Of a stretch of DNA of 64,000 nt, positions 11,879 to 23,369 are shown piece after piece. A model generated the notes under the pieces. It made no database searches. It had not been told where the DNA came from and saw only the letters and a list, made by a program, of their open reading frames with translations. Source of the DNA: Entomortierella parvispora (Eukaryota > Mortierellomycota > Mortierellomycetes > Mortierellales > Mortierellaceae); contig OY752142.1 of assembly GCA_963573315.1 (NCBI GenBank), positions 3,100,001-3,164,000 of the forward strand. The letters run 5' to 3'. Position 1 is the first letter of the stretch. The number at the start of each line of letters is the position of its first letter. A program made the translations under genes and the position numbers.

Positions 11879-13381
11879 ATGTCGTCCGTCTTCAACTACT
11901 GTCCTCGAGATGGTCGTCACTTTCGAGAGGATGAGCTCATTTGCCCACTGTGCGACTTTCAAAGGTGCAGATTTATTTCTCCTTTAGTGCCGGCGGGAAT
12001 TGTGTAAGCTCAGATATCCCTTGCGATGTCTAATCAAGCAAACGTTCTTCTTTTTCAGAACTGTCGATCCAGGACCATCTCCACAGACAGGACTGCCACC
12101 AGCACCTCGACATCCATGGAGGAAACTTCTTTATGTGAAACAGGAGTATCCTGACAACTACGTAGACGATACTTTTCTTGAAGAGCTGCAGAAGAATGGT
12201 AACCCTTGGGATGAGCAAATCTTTGCAGCAATTTGAAACGTTCTTAAGATTAACGCCCGAATCTTTGTTCCCACAAAACAGCGAATGTAAGGCACTACGA
12301 ATACTGGTCCGTAGTACTAGAATCAACCGTCATCAGCCAGCACATATCTTCGATCGTCATCTTTGTCGCCGTCTTCATCGACCTGCTATTGGAGGACTTG
12401 AGCTCGCACTCTCTGATCGCGATAGGGACCTTGGGGACAGCGATCGGATACGGATTCTGGGACTGGAGTAACTCAAAATCAATGCCAGGATCCAACTATC
12501 AAAGTATGCCTCAAAGCCACTATCGGATTTTACGTATCTAGATCTACGTTGAATGCAGAGGTTTTAATTCCCTTTTTCTGTCGTGGGGGAATTTTCATAT
12601 TTCTAGGGCGAAAGATCTTCAAGGGAGCAGCCCTTTTCTTCTTGACACTCTTGGGATTGACGCCGATTTTGAAGACTTTGACAGAAGAGACGTCCAAAGA
12701 TACCATCTGGGCGCTGACCGTGATTTTGTTCTTGGCGAATCTGGCGTTTCACGACTATGGCAGCGGCAACCGACGCAACATCAAATACCCGGGTTCACTC
12801 TCAACCAATGCAGCCATCTTTGCTTCCGTAGTGTTGGCTTCGAGATTGGAAACCAACCTGCATGTTTTTGGACTGATGTCCTTTGCAGTGGAATGGTTTG
12901 CACTCTTCCCCATACTTCGTCGGCAGGTCAAGGTAGCGACTTTATCTAAAAGACTACGACCTCGGCCACCTTCAAAATGAATTCGCTCCGCTTTACCTTG
13001 CTAATGCAACTTCAAACATACTTGAATAGAGCATATCCAATCGAGGAAATCTGGCCTTGTCAATCGTGCTCTTCCTGACTGCCACCACTCTTTTCAGTCA
13101 GATCTCGCCTGCGATTGTCGTTATTTATATTCTGGGCATGATCTTCCTAACTTTTGTGTGCCCCTTCTGGCTTATTTGGATCCAGAGATACAAAAAGTAA
13201 TGTTTTACTGGCAACATGGCAATGGTCGCTGGACTTTCAGGATTGGAAGCACTGACCATGAACTTTTCCATGCTAATCATTATGTAACTGTGTCTTATTG
13301 TGTTCTTTTAGTGAGATTCATGGACCTTGGGATGAAGCCCGACCAAAGATTCAACATGGCCGATCTGTCGACTACAATTGA
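11879..13381 (+). CDS. GPI2: GPI-GlcNAc transferase subunit PIG-C/Gpi2
   Basis: Membrane subunit of the GPI-N-acetylglucosaminyltransferase that starts GPI-anchor synthesis on the cytosolic face of the ER. Exons: 11879-11964, 12059-12198, 12282-12503, 12607-12932, 13030-13196 and 13312-13381, all in frame, about 336 residues. Family markers in order: WRKLLYVKQEYPDNYVDDTF, ANVRHYEYWSVV, GLTPILKTLTEETSKDTIWA, LSTNAAIFASVVLASRLETN and the near-terminal NEIHGPWDEARPKI. Several hydrophobic spans lie between these. The first exon adds a short Cys/His segment (FNYCPRDGRHF, ICPLCDF) that human PIG-C does not have. Exon 2 has no in-frame ATG before the conserved core, so this exon (or another upstream one) is needed for a start; its donor, GTGCAG, is weak. 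Confidence 0.9.
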
Positions 13382-13582
13382 TATCCCTCTACCAACATAG
13401 ACTTTCCGTACCTAATACAAAACACACCATTGCATTCCCTCCCGCCTTGTCGTTTCAGTCCTTTTCGCAATTGCAGGTTATATATTTGTGTCTCTACAAT
13501 AGATCAGGCCTTTGGCACTGTCTCTATGATTTTTGTGTTCAATTTCACTCTTTTCTTCTACTTCATCGTGCTTTTTTTTGGT

Positions 13583-15118
13583 TTACAACTTCTTGGTCAA
13601 CTCGGGGACAGCGGTGAAGAGATCAGCGACGAGACCGTAGTCAGCGACCTGGAAGATAGGAGCCTCGGGGTCCTTGTTGATGGCAACAATGGTCTTGGAG
13701 TCCTTCATACCAGCCAAATGCTGGATGGCTCCCGAAATACCAACAGCGACGTAACTGTGAACACAGGGCGAACAAAATGGGAAAAAAAAATAGTGTTAGG
13801 TGTCTTGATCGTGGGAAGAAAATATAGCCATGCATGGTCTTCTACGTACAGCTCAGGGGCAACAATCTTTCCAGTCTGTCCAATCTGGAGAGAGTTGTCG
13901 ACATATCCGGCATCGACGGCAGCACGGGAAGCTCCAACTAGGAGACAATGGGCAAACGATGTTTACAAGTTAGTGTTAAGAATACAACAAGGAATTCGCT
14001 TGACCAAACAAAGGAATGTGAATCCACTTACCAGCAGCGCCAATCTTGTCAGCCATATCATACAACAACTGGAAGTTCTCGCCGTTCTTCATGCCGCGAC
14101 CTCCAGCAATAACACGGGTAGCGCTGTCGAGCTCAGGGCGATCCGACTTTTGCATGTGCTCGCTCACAAACTCGCTGCTAGAGTCGGCAGTAGCGGCGGG
14201 GGCGTCCTCAGTGGGGGCGGCAGCATCGGCGTGACCAGCGGCAGGGAAGGCAGTGCCACGGACAGTGATGATCTTGACACCATCGGTGGACTTGACGGTG
14301 GCAATGGCGTTACCTAGGATAGGGAAGAGAAAGATATAAAAAAAGAAGAGAGAGAGACAGCGTGGACACGGCATTAGGTTAAAATTATTTAGTCATATCC
14401 AATGACTCTCACCAAGAAATCATCGTGAGAGAATGCAACGGTAAATGATAGACGTACCAGCGTAGATGGGGCGAACAAAGGTATCAGCACCCTCAATGCC
14501 GGTGATATCAGAAATCTGGGCAACGTCAAGAAGAGCAGCAGCACGGGGCATGACGTTCTTGCCAAAGGCGGAATGGGCAGCAACCATGTGAGTGAATCCA
14601 TGCTTCTTCTGGGTCTCGACCAAGAGCGAGGCGTGGCTCTCGGGCAAGGCGTGGGTGAAGGCAGCGTCCTTGGCAACGAGGACCTTGGAGACACCGGCGA
14701 GCTTGGAGACCTCGGCGACCACAGACTCGGGGGCGTTACCGGCAACCAAGGCGGTAACGGATCCGCCCAAGGTGGAGGCAGCAGTGAGAGCGTTCAAGGT
14801 GGAGGCAGCAACCTTGTTATCCTTGTGCTCGATCAACAAAAGGGTGGAGACATTGCCAGAGGAGGCATAGCCACGGGCCTGATGGGGAACAGAGGTTGAA
14901 AAAGGATTGATGGAGATTAGTGGACGCTGACTGGTTTCAATGCAAAGAGGGCGCGTTTCAGAAGTGGTAGGGATGGATGGATGGCTGGCTGGCTGGCTGG
15001 CTGGATTCAGCGACCCGCGAAGTTGTCAATAGGAGATCAGGAGTGTCGTGGGTGGGGGAGGAGCAAGACAATGTACCAAGGAGAGAGTGGGGAGGGCAGC
15101 ACGGCGGAGGGCGAACAT
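13583..15118 (-). CDS. ETFA: Electron transfer flavoprotein subunit alpha, mitochondrial
   Basis: Alpha subunit of the mitochondrial matrix ETF, which takes electrons from acyl-CoA and other dehydrogenases and passes them to ETF-ubiquinone oxidoreductase. Minus-strand exons: 15077-15118, 14458-14878, 14032-14313, 13850-13937 and 13583-13754; splices are GT-AG and in frame. The N-terminus ([20 protein letters not shown]) is a typical Arg/Ala/Ser mitochondrial presequence. The ETF N-domain follows ([40 protein letters not shown]), then the C-terminal FAD-binding domain: [55 protein letters not shown] and [11 protein letters not shown]. An Ala/Thr/Asp-rich insert lies in the linker. Intron 1 contains a GATG/GCTG repeat. 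The stop is followed after 3 nt by eight As. Head-to-head with the EI24-like gene. Confidence 0.95.
14970..15005. repeat. GATG/GCTG tetranucleotide microsatellite in ETFA intron 1
   Basis: The plus strand reads GGATGGATGGATGGCTGGCTGGCTGG and continues in the same pattern for about 35 bp. It lies within the first ETFA intron (14879-15076) and is a simple slippage repeat. Confidence 0.8.
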
Positions 15119-15513
15119 GGTGGGGACTAGAGGAGATGGGATGATGGAGTGATGAAGGAGGAGGAGAAGAAAGAAAAGATCCAATCCGCTGACACGAGTG
15201 TGCATCTCCCCTCATGGATGCCCACGGATTGGGGAATGCGGGAGTGCGGGGCAAACGGGCAAACGGGCCCTGCTCGCACACGTGACTTCTGGCGCCACCT
15301 CGAATCAAAGTTGGTGGCGCACTCTCTCTCACTTCGCTTGCTTGGCTTGGCTCACCTCGCGCCTTTCCTCCTCCTCCTCCTCGGTCGACGCTTCCTGTCT
15401 TCCCGCCTTCGCCCTTTCTTGCCTTTTCCTTTCACTTCCAGCTCCCTCCACTGGCAGTTTTGCCCCTTGACCCGCCACCACTTGCCGACTTGCAGGCTGC
15501 CAACCTCGCTCCA
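15119..15513. promoter_or_regulatory. Divergent promoter ETFA / EI24-like, with E-box
   Basis: The 395 bp between start codons contains CACGTGAC at 15279-15286 and a run of C/T-rich DNA (15330-15450) on the sense strand of the EI24-like gene. A GCGGGGCAAACGGGCAAACG repeat lies at about 15247-15267. These are candidate control elements only. Confidence 0.45.
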
Positions 15514-16948
15514 ATGGCGGTCATTCTCCCTTCCTCCTACCCTGTCCAGGGCATGGTCTACCTCATTGCCCATCCACAGCTCCTCACAAGCCTAATCTGC
15601 CCAATCCTCCTGACCATCGTCTGGGCCATTGCTGCACTCATCTTTGGCTTTGCATACTTGCTCAAGCTGCAAGCCCATGCCCTCATTGTCGCAAAGTGTC
15701 CGGCCGCAGTTGCATGGTAACGACTTCCAGTCTGTTCCGTCTGTGCGTCCTTTCTCGGACAAGTCCTTTTTCCTTACACCTCTTTTGTTCACTTTTTTGC
15801 CACCATTCAGGATTGTCGCCATCATCTTTGTACTGCTCGAGGTTGCAGTCATGATCATTCTCTTTTACCTGATTATCCTCCCCATCTACCAGGATGGTCT
15901 GTTTGATCGCGTACTAAAGCTCAGAGGTCTTCGACATGTCCTGAAGCAGAATGAAGGCAACGACATGCGCAAGTGTCTACGAGGTGTCAATGGAGGGCTT
16001 CTTGTTGTCTTTTTCCAGGTATGGTCGTTGTCATTGTTGCTGTTGCTGTCTGCCCGGGGTAGTCTATTGAGGCGTTTGACTTGGCATGGCGCAACGGGGT
16101 CCTCTATTTTCAGCGGGCGACTCTCTGGCTCTGTGTCCAGCAGCACAAAGTGAACAAACGCCTCAAGCACAGGAACAGCCTTATTAATCCGAACCCTCTG
16201 CCTTCCATTGTCATCATGGTTTTTCTATTAGATTGTCGTTATGATCTTGACCTTTCCCGTGAATGTGATCCCCATCCTCGGTCAAATGGCGTACGTTTTT
16301 CTCAATGGCTGGATCTTTACTTTTGCAGTACGCTTCCATTACGATGTCGAAATTCGTTATATTTCCGTTCTTCAGTCTCGAGAAGAAGCATGGGCGAGAC
16401 GACAAGAGTATACTAGCTTTGGATCGGTAGCCTTTGCGCTTGAAATGATCCCCCTAGCAAATCTCCTTTTCATGTGGACGAACATTGTGGGCGCTGCGCT
16501 TTGGGTCGCAGACGAGATCGAGAAGGAGGAGTCGCGTCTTCAGAGCCTTTCGTCGTCTCAGAGTTTGATGGGAAACAGCGACAACAGCGCGAGCCACATT
16601 GTACGACCAGAACCACCTCGGATCACACCCCAATTGCAACAGCAACAGCAACAGCAACAGCACCATCTCAGTCAGAAGCATGCTCTGCAACAGCAACAGC
16701 ACCATCTCAGTCAGCAGCATGCTCTGCAACAGCAGCACAGCCAATACAAGTACGATGCACCGCCGACCTATACCCCTGGTAGCCATTTCACCGTTGTTCC
16801 AATGGATAGCATGCCACAGCAACAACAACATCAACACCCTCCGCAACAACACTCCTTTGGTCATCAGGGCCAAAGATCCTCCGACGCCTTTGCACAGCAG
16901 GGATCACCACGGATACCACCCAAGAACAAAAAACAGCCCGAGATTTGA
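15514..16948 (+). CDS. EI24-domain membrane protein with Q-rich tail
   Basis: Exons 15514-15716, 15811-16018 and 16232-16948, in frame, about 375 residues. The fold is that of the EI24/CysZ-like family of polytopic membrane proteins: YPVQGMVYLIAHPQLLTSL, LICPILLTIVWAIAALIFGF, VAIIFVLLEVAVMIILFYLI, then MILTFPVNVIPILGQMAYVF and the amphipathic FALEMIPLANLLFMWTNIVG before a cytosolic tail. In animals EI24 is an ER protein linked to autophagy; fungal relatives include proteins tied to spore-wall or ER functions. The last 130 residues are very Q/H-rich and include a 39-bp tandem duplication. I used ATG 15514 because the frame upstream has only non-ATG codons. Confidence 0.82.
16649..16726 (+). 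repeat. Two-copy 39-bp tandem duplication in the EI24-like ORF
   Basis: Copy 1 (16649-16687) and copy 2 (16688-16726) differ at one base (AGAAGC versus AGCAGC). Each encodes the 13-residue unit QQQQHHLSQ(K/Q)HAL. The repeat is embedded in a longer CAA/CAG tract. Confidence 0.85.
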
Positions 16949-17947
16949 TTGACGTGCTATTCGTGAACGTAAAAATAAAAAATAAAATTGGGTCTCTGGG
17001 TAGAACTTGCCAAGGGTGAACGTGAAAGAATAATAACAGCGTGATTGAAAGACCTTGCAGTAAAGTAATGATAACGAAGATGTTGAAGATATAGTGAGCA
17101 CACAAAGGGCGATATTTGTGATTCAAGGGAGAGAGCACGTTTGTTTGTGCGGGAGGGCAAAGAAAAGAAGAGAGAATGACGAGAAAAAAGACGGCAAGGA
17201 CAAAAAAGAAGGAAGGGATCAAATCAAATCGATCCATCACACCCAGAAGGAAAGGAAAGAAGGGAAGGGAAGGGAAGAAGGAAAGGAAGGGAAGGGGGAA
17301 AAGGACCAGACCATGACAAAGAGAGAAAGAGAGACAGAGGGTGGTTTCCCTTGTTCCTTCCTTTCTTCAACCTTGTTGACTGGTGTCTGTTCCCCATCCC
17401 AGGCAAGGGTGAGGGGATTGAACTGATTGAGTGGATCTCCTTGTGCGCCCTCGTTGATTTCAAGAGATTCGTCCTCTCGTTTTTGCTGGAGGTGTGTTTC
17501 TGCGTGTGTCTTTCCTTCTGGCCTCTCTTTGTCTTTCTGGAGGGTGTGTGTCTCTCAATATCCTCCAAACGTTACGTCCTTCCCTTCCTGCCCCTCTTCT
17601 TCTTCTTCCCCCTTCTCTCATTCATTCGCCCTCTTGCCCACCTGCCCCACCATTCCCTCCATTTCCTCTCCTTCTCAGTTCCCTTCCTCTCCCTACCCTT
17701 TCACTCCCTAATCTCACCCCCCCACACACCAGCCCAACACCCACACCCACACCCACACCCGCACAAATACACTCACACACACACACACAAACACACTCAC
17801 ACGCAGACGTTTCATAAACGCATTCTTCATTCCCAGTCCACGCTTCCATTCTGTCTCTCTCTTTCCCATTGACCTTTGTTCAGGTGTACCTGCCCCCGCT
17901 TGCCCACAGTGACAGACTTCCACTCCCCACCTCAAAAAGTTTCCTCT
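16949..17947. other. Intergenic: EI24-like 3' end and NHP10 upstream region
   Basis: About 1 kb without a supported gene. The left part is A-rich and holds AATAAAAAATAAAATT (about 16974-16989), a plausible polyadenylation region. 17160-17330 is G/A-rich and 17340-17720 is strongly C/T-rich, followed by CACACCCACACC- and CACACA-type repeats (17720-17805) before the NHP10 start. The long open frames here are by-products of the pyrimidine bias. Confidence 0.5.
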
Positions 17948-19550
17948 ATGCTCAGTAGTGGCAACAACGCACTCCCGCCTTCCGCGGCGGAAGGTAACCT
18001 TACAACTTGGCAGAGACACTGACAAAAAAAACTCGCTGCTGATGATGAAATATAACGTAATTAACTGTCCGTCCCTTTTTGTGTGTTGCGTATATGTGTG
18101 TGTGGCTCGCGAGTAGAGGCGAAATACCGCCGAAAGTACAAGGATCTGAAGCGCAGGGTTCGAGATATTGAGGAGGTAAGGGCGTCTTTCAGTCGGCCAG
18201 TCTGTTTGTCTGTCGTATTTTCGTATTTTCCCTGTATTCTTCCAGAGCAAAATCTAGTCGTGGAGATTGCACAGGGGAGCAAAGTTTCGTGACAAGGAGG
18301 GGGGACGATCTGGTAACGCTTTGGATACACTGACTGACACTTTCTTTCTTTTTTTCCTTTTGTCTATGGTCACGCAGGACAATGACATCCTGAACATCAA
18401 GCTGGTCAAGGCTAAAGTCGACATCCGGAGACTGCGTGTCGAGCGAGGGTAAGACTCCTACTTTTGATTTCCTACTCTTTGATTTGTTGTTTGTCTTTTA
18501 AGCCTCCTTCAGATCTTTGTGTTTCCAAGGACTGACTATTGGGATCCAGCAAAGAGACGGCCCCCAAAGAAACTCTTTACTGACTGTGACTCCTTGAATG
18601 ATCATTTTGTCCAAATACAGGCTTTTGCAGGAGAGACTTGACGATGTGCAGTTGGAGCAGCGGCATCAAACTCGGTCATCGTCGACACCATCGCCCCGGG
18701 TACGACCTGCCCCTTATCACGCACCCATAGCCTCGTCTTCAACGCGGACACAGGCAACAATGCGAACCTCTCGACCACAACAACCACATGCTCTGCAACA
18801 CCATCAACCACTGGCACCATCAAGAGCTTCTGTAAACACCTTGCTGCCTTCTGCCAAGGAACGTCCTTCCCCTTTATCAGCAGTTGGTGGCGCCTCAGCC
18901 AAAGTTGGTGGCGCACGTTCAGCTGCAGGGGTGCCCAAAAAGTCTACAAGCAACAGACGTTTAAGACCACGCGGACCAGATGCTCCCCGTGGACCATCGA
19001 ATGCCTTTTTCATTTTCTCACAGATGCATCGACCCGAGGCTAAGGAGATTTGTCAGGGCAACAGCCACTATGAACTCGCTCGTCATCTTGGTCAAAAGTG
19101 GAAGAACTTGACTTCAGAAGAGAAGAAGGTAGCACTCTTGCGAATTGAACTATTGAACTTGAATCCCACTTTGCTGGACTCTGCAAGATCGTCTAGACTC
19201 ATGTTTACTAACCATTCATCCTTTTACACCTGTAGAAATATGTGAACCTGGCCAGGGACGACCGGAAGCGGTACTTGGCTGAGCTAGAGATTTACGATAG
19301 GGAGCACGGTACAGGTCCAGGCGCAACAAAGACAGAGCCAACTGACACCGATGTGGACATGAGAGAAACCCCCGACGGCGAGGAGGACGAGGCAGATGCC
19401 GAGGACGATGAGGCAGAAGAGGGCGACGAGGGCGAGGATGCTGAAGATGAAGATGAAGAGGACGAGGAGGAAGGCAAGATCGAGGCTGACGTGGACGAAT
19501 TAATGGAGGATGACGATGCTGACGATGATGATGCGGATGTGGTGGATTGA
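17948..19550 (+). CDS. NHP10: NHP10-like HMG-box protein (INO80 complex)
   Basis: Exons 17948-17993, 18117-18175, 18378-18448, 18621-19128 and 19236-19550, all in frame, about 332 residues. Residues 15-68 form a basic helix (KYRRKYKDLKRRVRDIEE, DNDILNIKLVKAKVDIRRLR, GLLQERLDD), which resembles the N-terminus of yeast Nhp10 (VVLGLAIQRSRLSVKRLKLE). After a Pro/Ser/Gln linker comes one HMG box (GPSNAFFIFSQMHRPEAKEI, LARHLGQKWKNLTSEEKKKY, DDRKRYLAELEIYDREHG), then a very acidic C-terminal tail (about 75 residues of Glu/Asp). Nhp10 belongs to the species-variable module of the INO80 chromatin remodeller. A generic HMGB protein is the alternative, but the N-terminal helix favours Nhp10. The short first exon supplies the only in-frame ATG. 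Confidence 0.8.
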
Positions 19551-20810
19551 GATTAAAACCCTTTGAGATTGCGTACGAACATAGAGAGAAGTGGCATCTT
19601 GACGACGATCCCTGGACTATCCAGGAACATAGATTTGTCGTCTTGCGCAGAACATTCACACGACAAAGTAATAAAGTCCACTTTCAACGAGATAGCCATG
19701 GCGAAAAGGCAACTTCCGGGATAGATCGCTCCTGGATCTCCCTATGGGCTGTACTCTGATTGGTGCAAAGGCATCGATTCCGCCACCGACACGCACAGAC
19801 CAGATCGGTCGCTACTGGATGATCATTTGAAAACAAGCTGTATTCACCCTCCTCCCTCTTGCCCCTGTTGCCAGAGTATACCAACAATATTGAATATTCT
19901 CCGCTGTGCTCTCATCCATTCGTTCACTCATTCTCAGTCATCAAATCAAGAAATCCAAGATCACACGTTCACAGCGTTCTTTGAGACTTTGACCATGTCC
20001 ACACAACGGAGATCTTAAGGTGTTGCGCCAGCAGCGGGCGTTTTCTTTTTCTTTGTTCAGACGCACCAGTCCTGTTTGTCTGCTTGTTAAAAATGGATGG
20101 ATGGATCGGCTCAAGATATCTGGGTCTTTATCAGACAGGCAGATATATAGACAGACGTGGACACAGAGACACACAGAGAAACGCAGAGACACACAGAGAC
20201 ACGAAGAGACACACAGCAGACCGAGCAGACAACAGAAACAAAGACGACTTCAAAGTGCTGACTGGCAGAAGAGAGAAGGAGCCAGGGATGATTTCTGGGT
20301 ATGCATCCTGGCCAGTGACGAGCGTTGTCGGTCAGTGAGTCTCTGCCCCTGGGAGCTGGCGTGGCAGTGGTTGCTGTATCTGGCTCTGAGTCGGACTCAC
20401 TCCCCGCCGGATCAGGATCAGGATCATGATCCAAGATCACGGAGGAGGGGCGGCAGGCAGGCGGACTGACTGGCCTTGAAAAAATAAGAAAAAAAAATTG
20501 ACACATTCAAACGAAGCGGTTATCAGAGGGAATGGGGGCAGAGCACTTGTTGTTTTTCTTTTTTCTTTTCTTCTTCTTCTTGTTCTTGTCACCACTCTCT
20601 CTTCCTTCGTTCCTTCCTTGACCCTCTTCCTTCCCCTCTCTTTTTTTTTTATTTATTCTCTCTTCTCTCTTTTCTCTTTGTCGTCGGCAGTCTCTCATTT
20701 GCTTGCTGGACTACGACTAGATAACAATTCGTCCTCCTCATCACCTGCAAGATTCAACTCTCATTCTTCATTGACCCCGCTTTCATCTCTCCATCCGAGC
20801 GGCATTCAAC
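19551..20810. other. Intergenic: NHP10 3' side and MATE upstream region
   Basis: About 1.26 kb with no supported gene. It holds a degenerate GAGACACACAGA repeat at about 20155-20225, a GATCAGGATCAGGATCATGA stretch near 20411, and a strong C/T tract (20550-20700) on the MATE sense strand just before its start. Confidence 0.5.
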
Positions 20811-21314
20811 ATGTCCTCATTCCCAAAGCACTCATTCGAGCAGGCTTATGACCATGCCTTTCCTCCTAGCCCTCCTACTCTGCACCAGTCCCTCCCCACA
20901 GTCTCGGAGCGCTCGCCCTTGATCTCCAAGGCCCCCACTTCAGCACAACAGCAGTCGGGCAACTCAACGCAACCTCAGTTGCTCCACCCCGGAGCCTCTT
21001 ATACCTCGGACGGCTCGACTGCCTCGTATGTCACTGCAAACACTTCAGTCTCGGGCGATGAGACGGATACACTGCTGGAGCATGGTCTTCGCCGCGGAAG
21101 CGATCAGCGCTCGGTCCAGAGCGACACTGCCCACCTCTCGTTCAAGGAGATCACAATCCGGGAGTTCAAGATCCTGCTAAAGTACTCTGGCCCTGTTGTG
21201 TTGACCTATGTTCTTCAAAACTCGCTCCAACTTGCCAGCTTGGTCTCCTTGGGACACTTGGGATCGATCGGTAAGCTTTTCAATTCCTCCTTTTATCGTT
21301 TCCTTTTTCAGCTC

Positions 21315-21346
<32 letters not shown>

Positions 21347-23056
21347 GCCGCATTGGAACTTTTAAACCCGGATGAATGCCAGCCATGGAGGAGAAAAACT
21401 TTCTTCGGGATTGAAAGATTGAACAAAGGGCAAGGAACTATTTTAAAGACGATGGAAACGGGCATGACGATCAGAGCCGTACAGTACTGCAACAAAGCAG
21501 GAAAAACGAATGCACGTTCAAAAGAGTGTGCGCAAGAGAGCAAGATTAAGAGCATGTACGGTCTCTGTCTCTGTTGGCGTCATCGGCACAAACGGGCTAA
21601 CGGACTGTGGAGCGAGAAAACTGTGTAACGGGAATGGGAAAAAACAACAACGGAGAACAGTAGCCGCAGCAATACACCCTTTGTGGTCTCCAACCAACAG
21701 CGGCTGGCAGATTGATGATCGACTGTAGAGCAATATCTAAACACCTACATCTCATCTTTTCTCTTTCTAGAATTGGCTGCCTCCTCTCTCGCCTCGATGT
21801 TTGCTGCTGTCACAGGCTGGTCCGTGTCTTTGGGAACGGCGACGGCACTGGATACTCTCTGCTCGCAATCTTTCACGAGCCACCACCCTCATACCCTTGG
21901 CCTTCATCTGCAACGTGCCATCCTTGTTCTCATGCTCCTTTTTGTGCCTATTGCTGGAGTTTGGTTGTCGTCCGAGTACCTGTTCTTGCTTTTGGGACAG
22001 GAGCCAGCTCTCGCTCAGCATGCAGCTCTTTTCTTGCGCGGATTGTTGCCTGGAGCGCCAGCGTTTTTGATCTTTGAGTGCGTCAAGAAATACCTGCAGG
22101 CCCAAGGAAACATGCATGCCAGTACCTATGTGCTCTTGATCGTGTCGCCGATCAACGTTGTGCTCAACTACATGCTGGTCTGGAACAAGTACATCGGCAT
22201 TGGATACATTGGCGCACCAATTGCGACTTCAATCTCGTACTGGAACATGTTGATCCTGTTGCTGCTCTACATCCGATTCGTGGATGGATACCAGGGATGG
22301 GGCGGATGGACTCGGGACTCGTTGACTGGCTGGCCCGCTTTCTTGAAGTTGGCGATCCCAGGTGTGGCCATGGTCTGCAGTGAATGGTGGGCTTTTGAGG
22401 TCGTTTCGTTGGCGGCTTCTTATCTCGGAACGGTGGCGTTGGCGGCCCAGTCGATTGTCGTTCAAACTTCGGGCTTGTTGTACACGATTCCTTTCGGCAT
22501 CTCGATTGCGGCATCGAACCGCGTGGGCAACTTGATTGGCAAGGGCGATCATCGGTCGGCCAAGGTGGCGAGTCGAGTCTCAATTGCGCTGGCAATTTTC
22601 TTTGGCATGTTCAACTCGACCATGCTGATCATTTTCAAAGGCCATTGGGGTCGTTTGTTCAGCGAGGATGAGGATGTTGTCAGCACGGTGGCCATGGTTT
22701 TGCCTTTGGTGGCCCTCTTCCAGATCAGTGACGGTATCGCCGGTGTTGGTGGCGGTGTCTTGCGCGGAGTCGGATTGCAGCATCTGGGAGCGTACTTGAA
22801 CTTGATTGCGTATTACGTTGTCGCATTCCCAGTCGGTTACATTCTGGCCTTCAAGATGGACTATGGTCTCAAGGGTCTTTGGTCGTCCCTTTGTGTAGCA
22901 CTGTGGATGGTATCACTCGGAGAGTTGTGGGTGATTATGAAGACCAATTGGTCAGCCGAGGTTCAAAAGTGCAAGGCCCGAAACGACGTCTTGGCAAAGC
23001 GGAGGGCTTCCTTGGAAGAGGAGATTGCGGCCGAGTTCCCTGAAGCTCGCGATTAA
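20811..23056 (+). CDS. MATE family multidrug/toxin extrusion transporter
   Basis: Two exons, 20811-21270 and 21771-23056, about 580 residues. The first ~115 residues are a Ser/Thr/Pro-rich cytosolic arm, followed by a polytopic core typical of eukaryotic MATE antiporters: FKILLKYSGPVVLTYVLQNS, LASLVSLGHLGSIELAASSL, GWSVSLGTATALDTLCSQSF, FECVKKYLQAQG, IGAPIATSISYW, LKLAIPGVAMVCSEWWAFEV, LAAQSIVVQTSGLLYTIPFG and ISIAASNRVGNLIGKGD. The order and spacing match plant DTX and yeast Ycr061w/ERC1-type proteins; the likely mechanism is proton-coupled export of organic cations. The single intron is 500 bp, several times longer than the others here, and contains a run of 28 Ts. Splicing joins GSI to ELAASS in frame. 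The substrate cannot be told from sequence. Confidence 0.93.
21319..21346 (+). repeat. Poly(T)28 tract in the MATE intron
   Basis: A perfect run of 28 Ts about 50 bp after the donor site of the 500-bp intron. It is far from the acceptor and so is not its polypyrimidine tract. Confidence 0.9.
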
Positions 23057-23109
23057 AACCTGCGCTTATGGTCTTGTTACTCATTTTGCATCGTCTTCAT
23101 GTCACCCTG

Positions 23110-23140
<31 letters not shown>

Positions 23141-23348
23141 GAACTCTTAATGTATCACAATCTCCTTCATTTTTTGCATTTGTTTTTTCAATAAACCAAA
23201 ACAAAAACATACAACTCCCATCCTGCTGGAAACACAACTTTGCGAATGGCAGAATGACATCTTACAAAAATCAGTTTTAATATTGGTACAAAAGGCGACA
23301 AAGAGGATTGAGAACTACATATGTTTTTGGGAGGGAGTTAGAGCTGTC
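23057..23348. other. Convergent 3' region between MATE and CON7-like genes
   Basis: It contains a (TC)n run at 23109-23133, and TTTTTTCAATAAACC (about 23185-23199) offers an AATAAA signal for the MATE transcript. On the right it abuts the T20 tract that directly follows the CON7-like stop. Confidence 0.6.
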
Positions 23349-23368
23349 TTTTTTTTTTTTTTTTTTTT
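23349..23368 (-). repeat. A20 tract (sense) directly after the CON7-like stop codon
   Basis: On the minus strand the gene ends TAA, one C, then twenty As. It is the longest of several such tracts in this window. Confidence 0.9.
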
Positions 23369-23369
23369 G

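Noticed and set aside
17351-17872. 173-codon hydrophobic-looking frame before NHP10
   Set aside because: It is pyrimidine-rich DNA translated as Phe/Leu/Ser/Pro; there is no ATG-led protein and it overlaps CA repeats.
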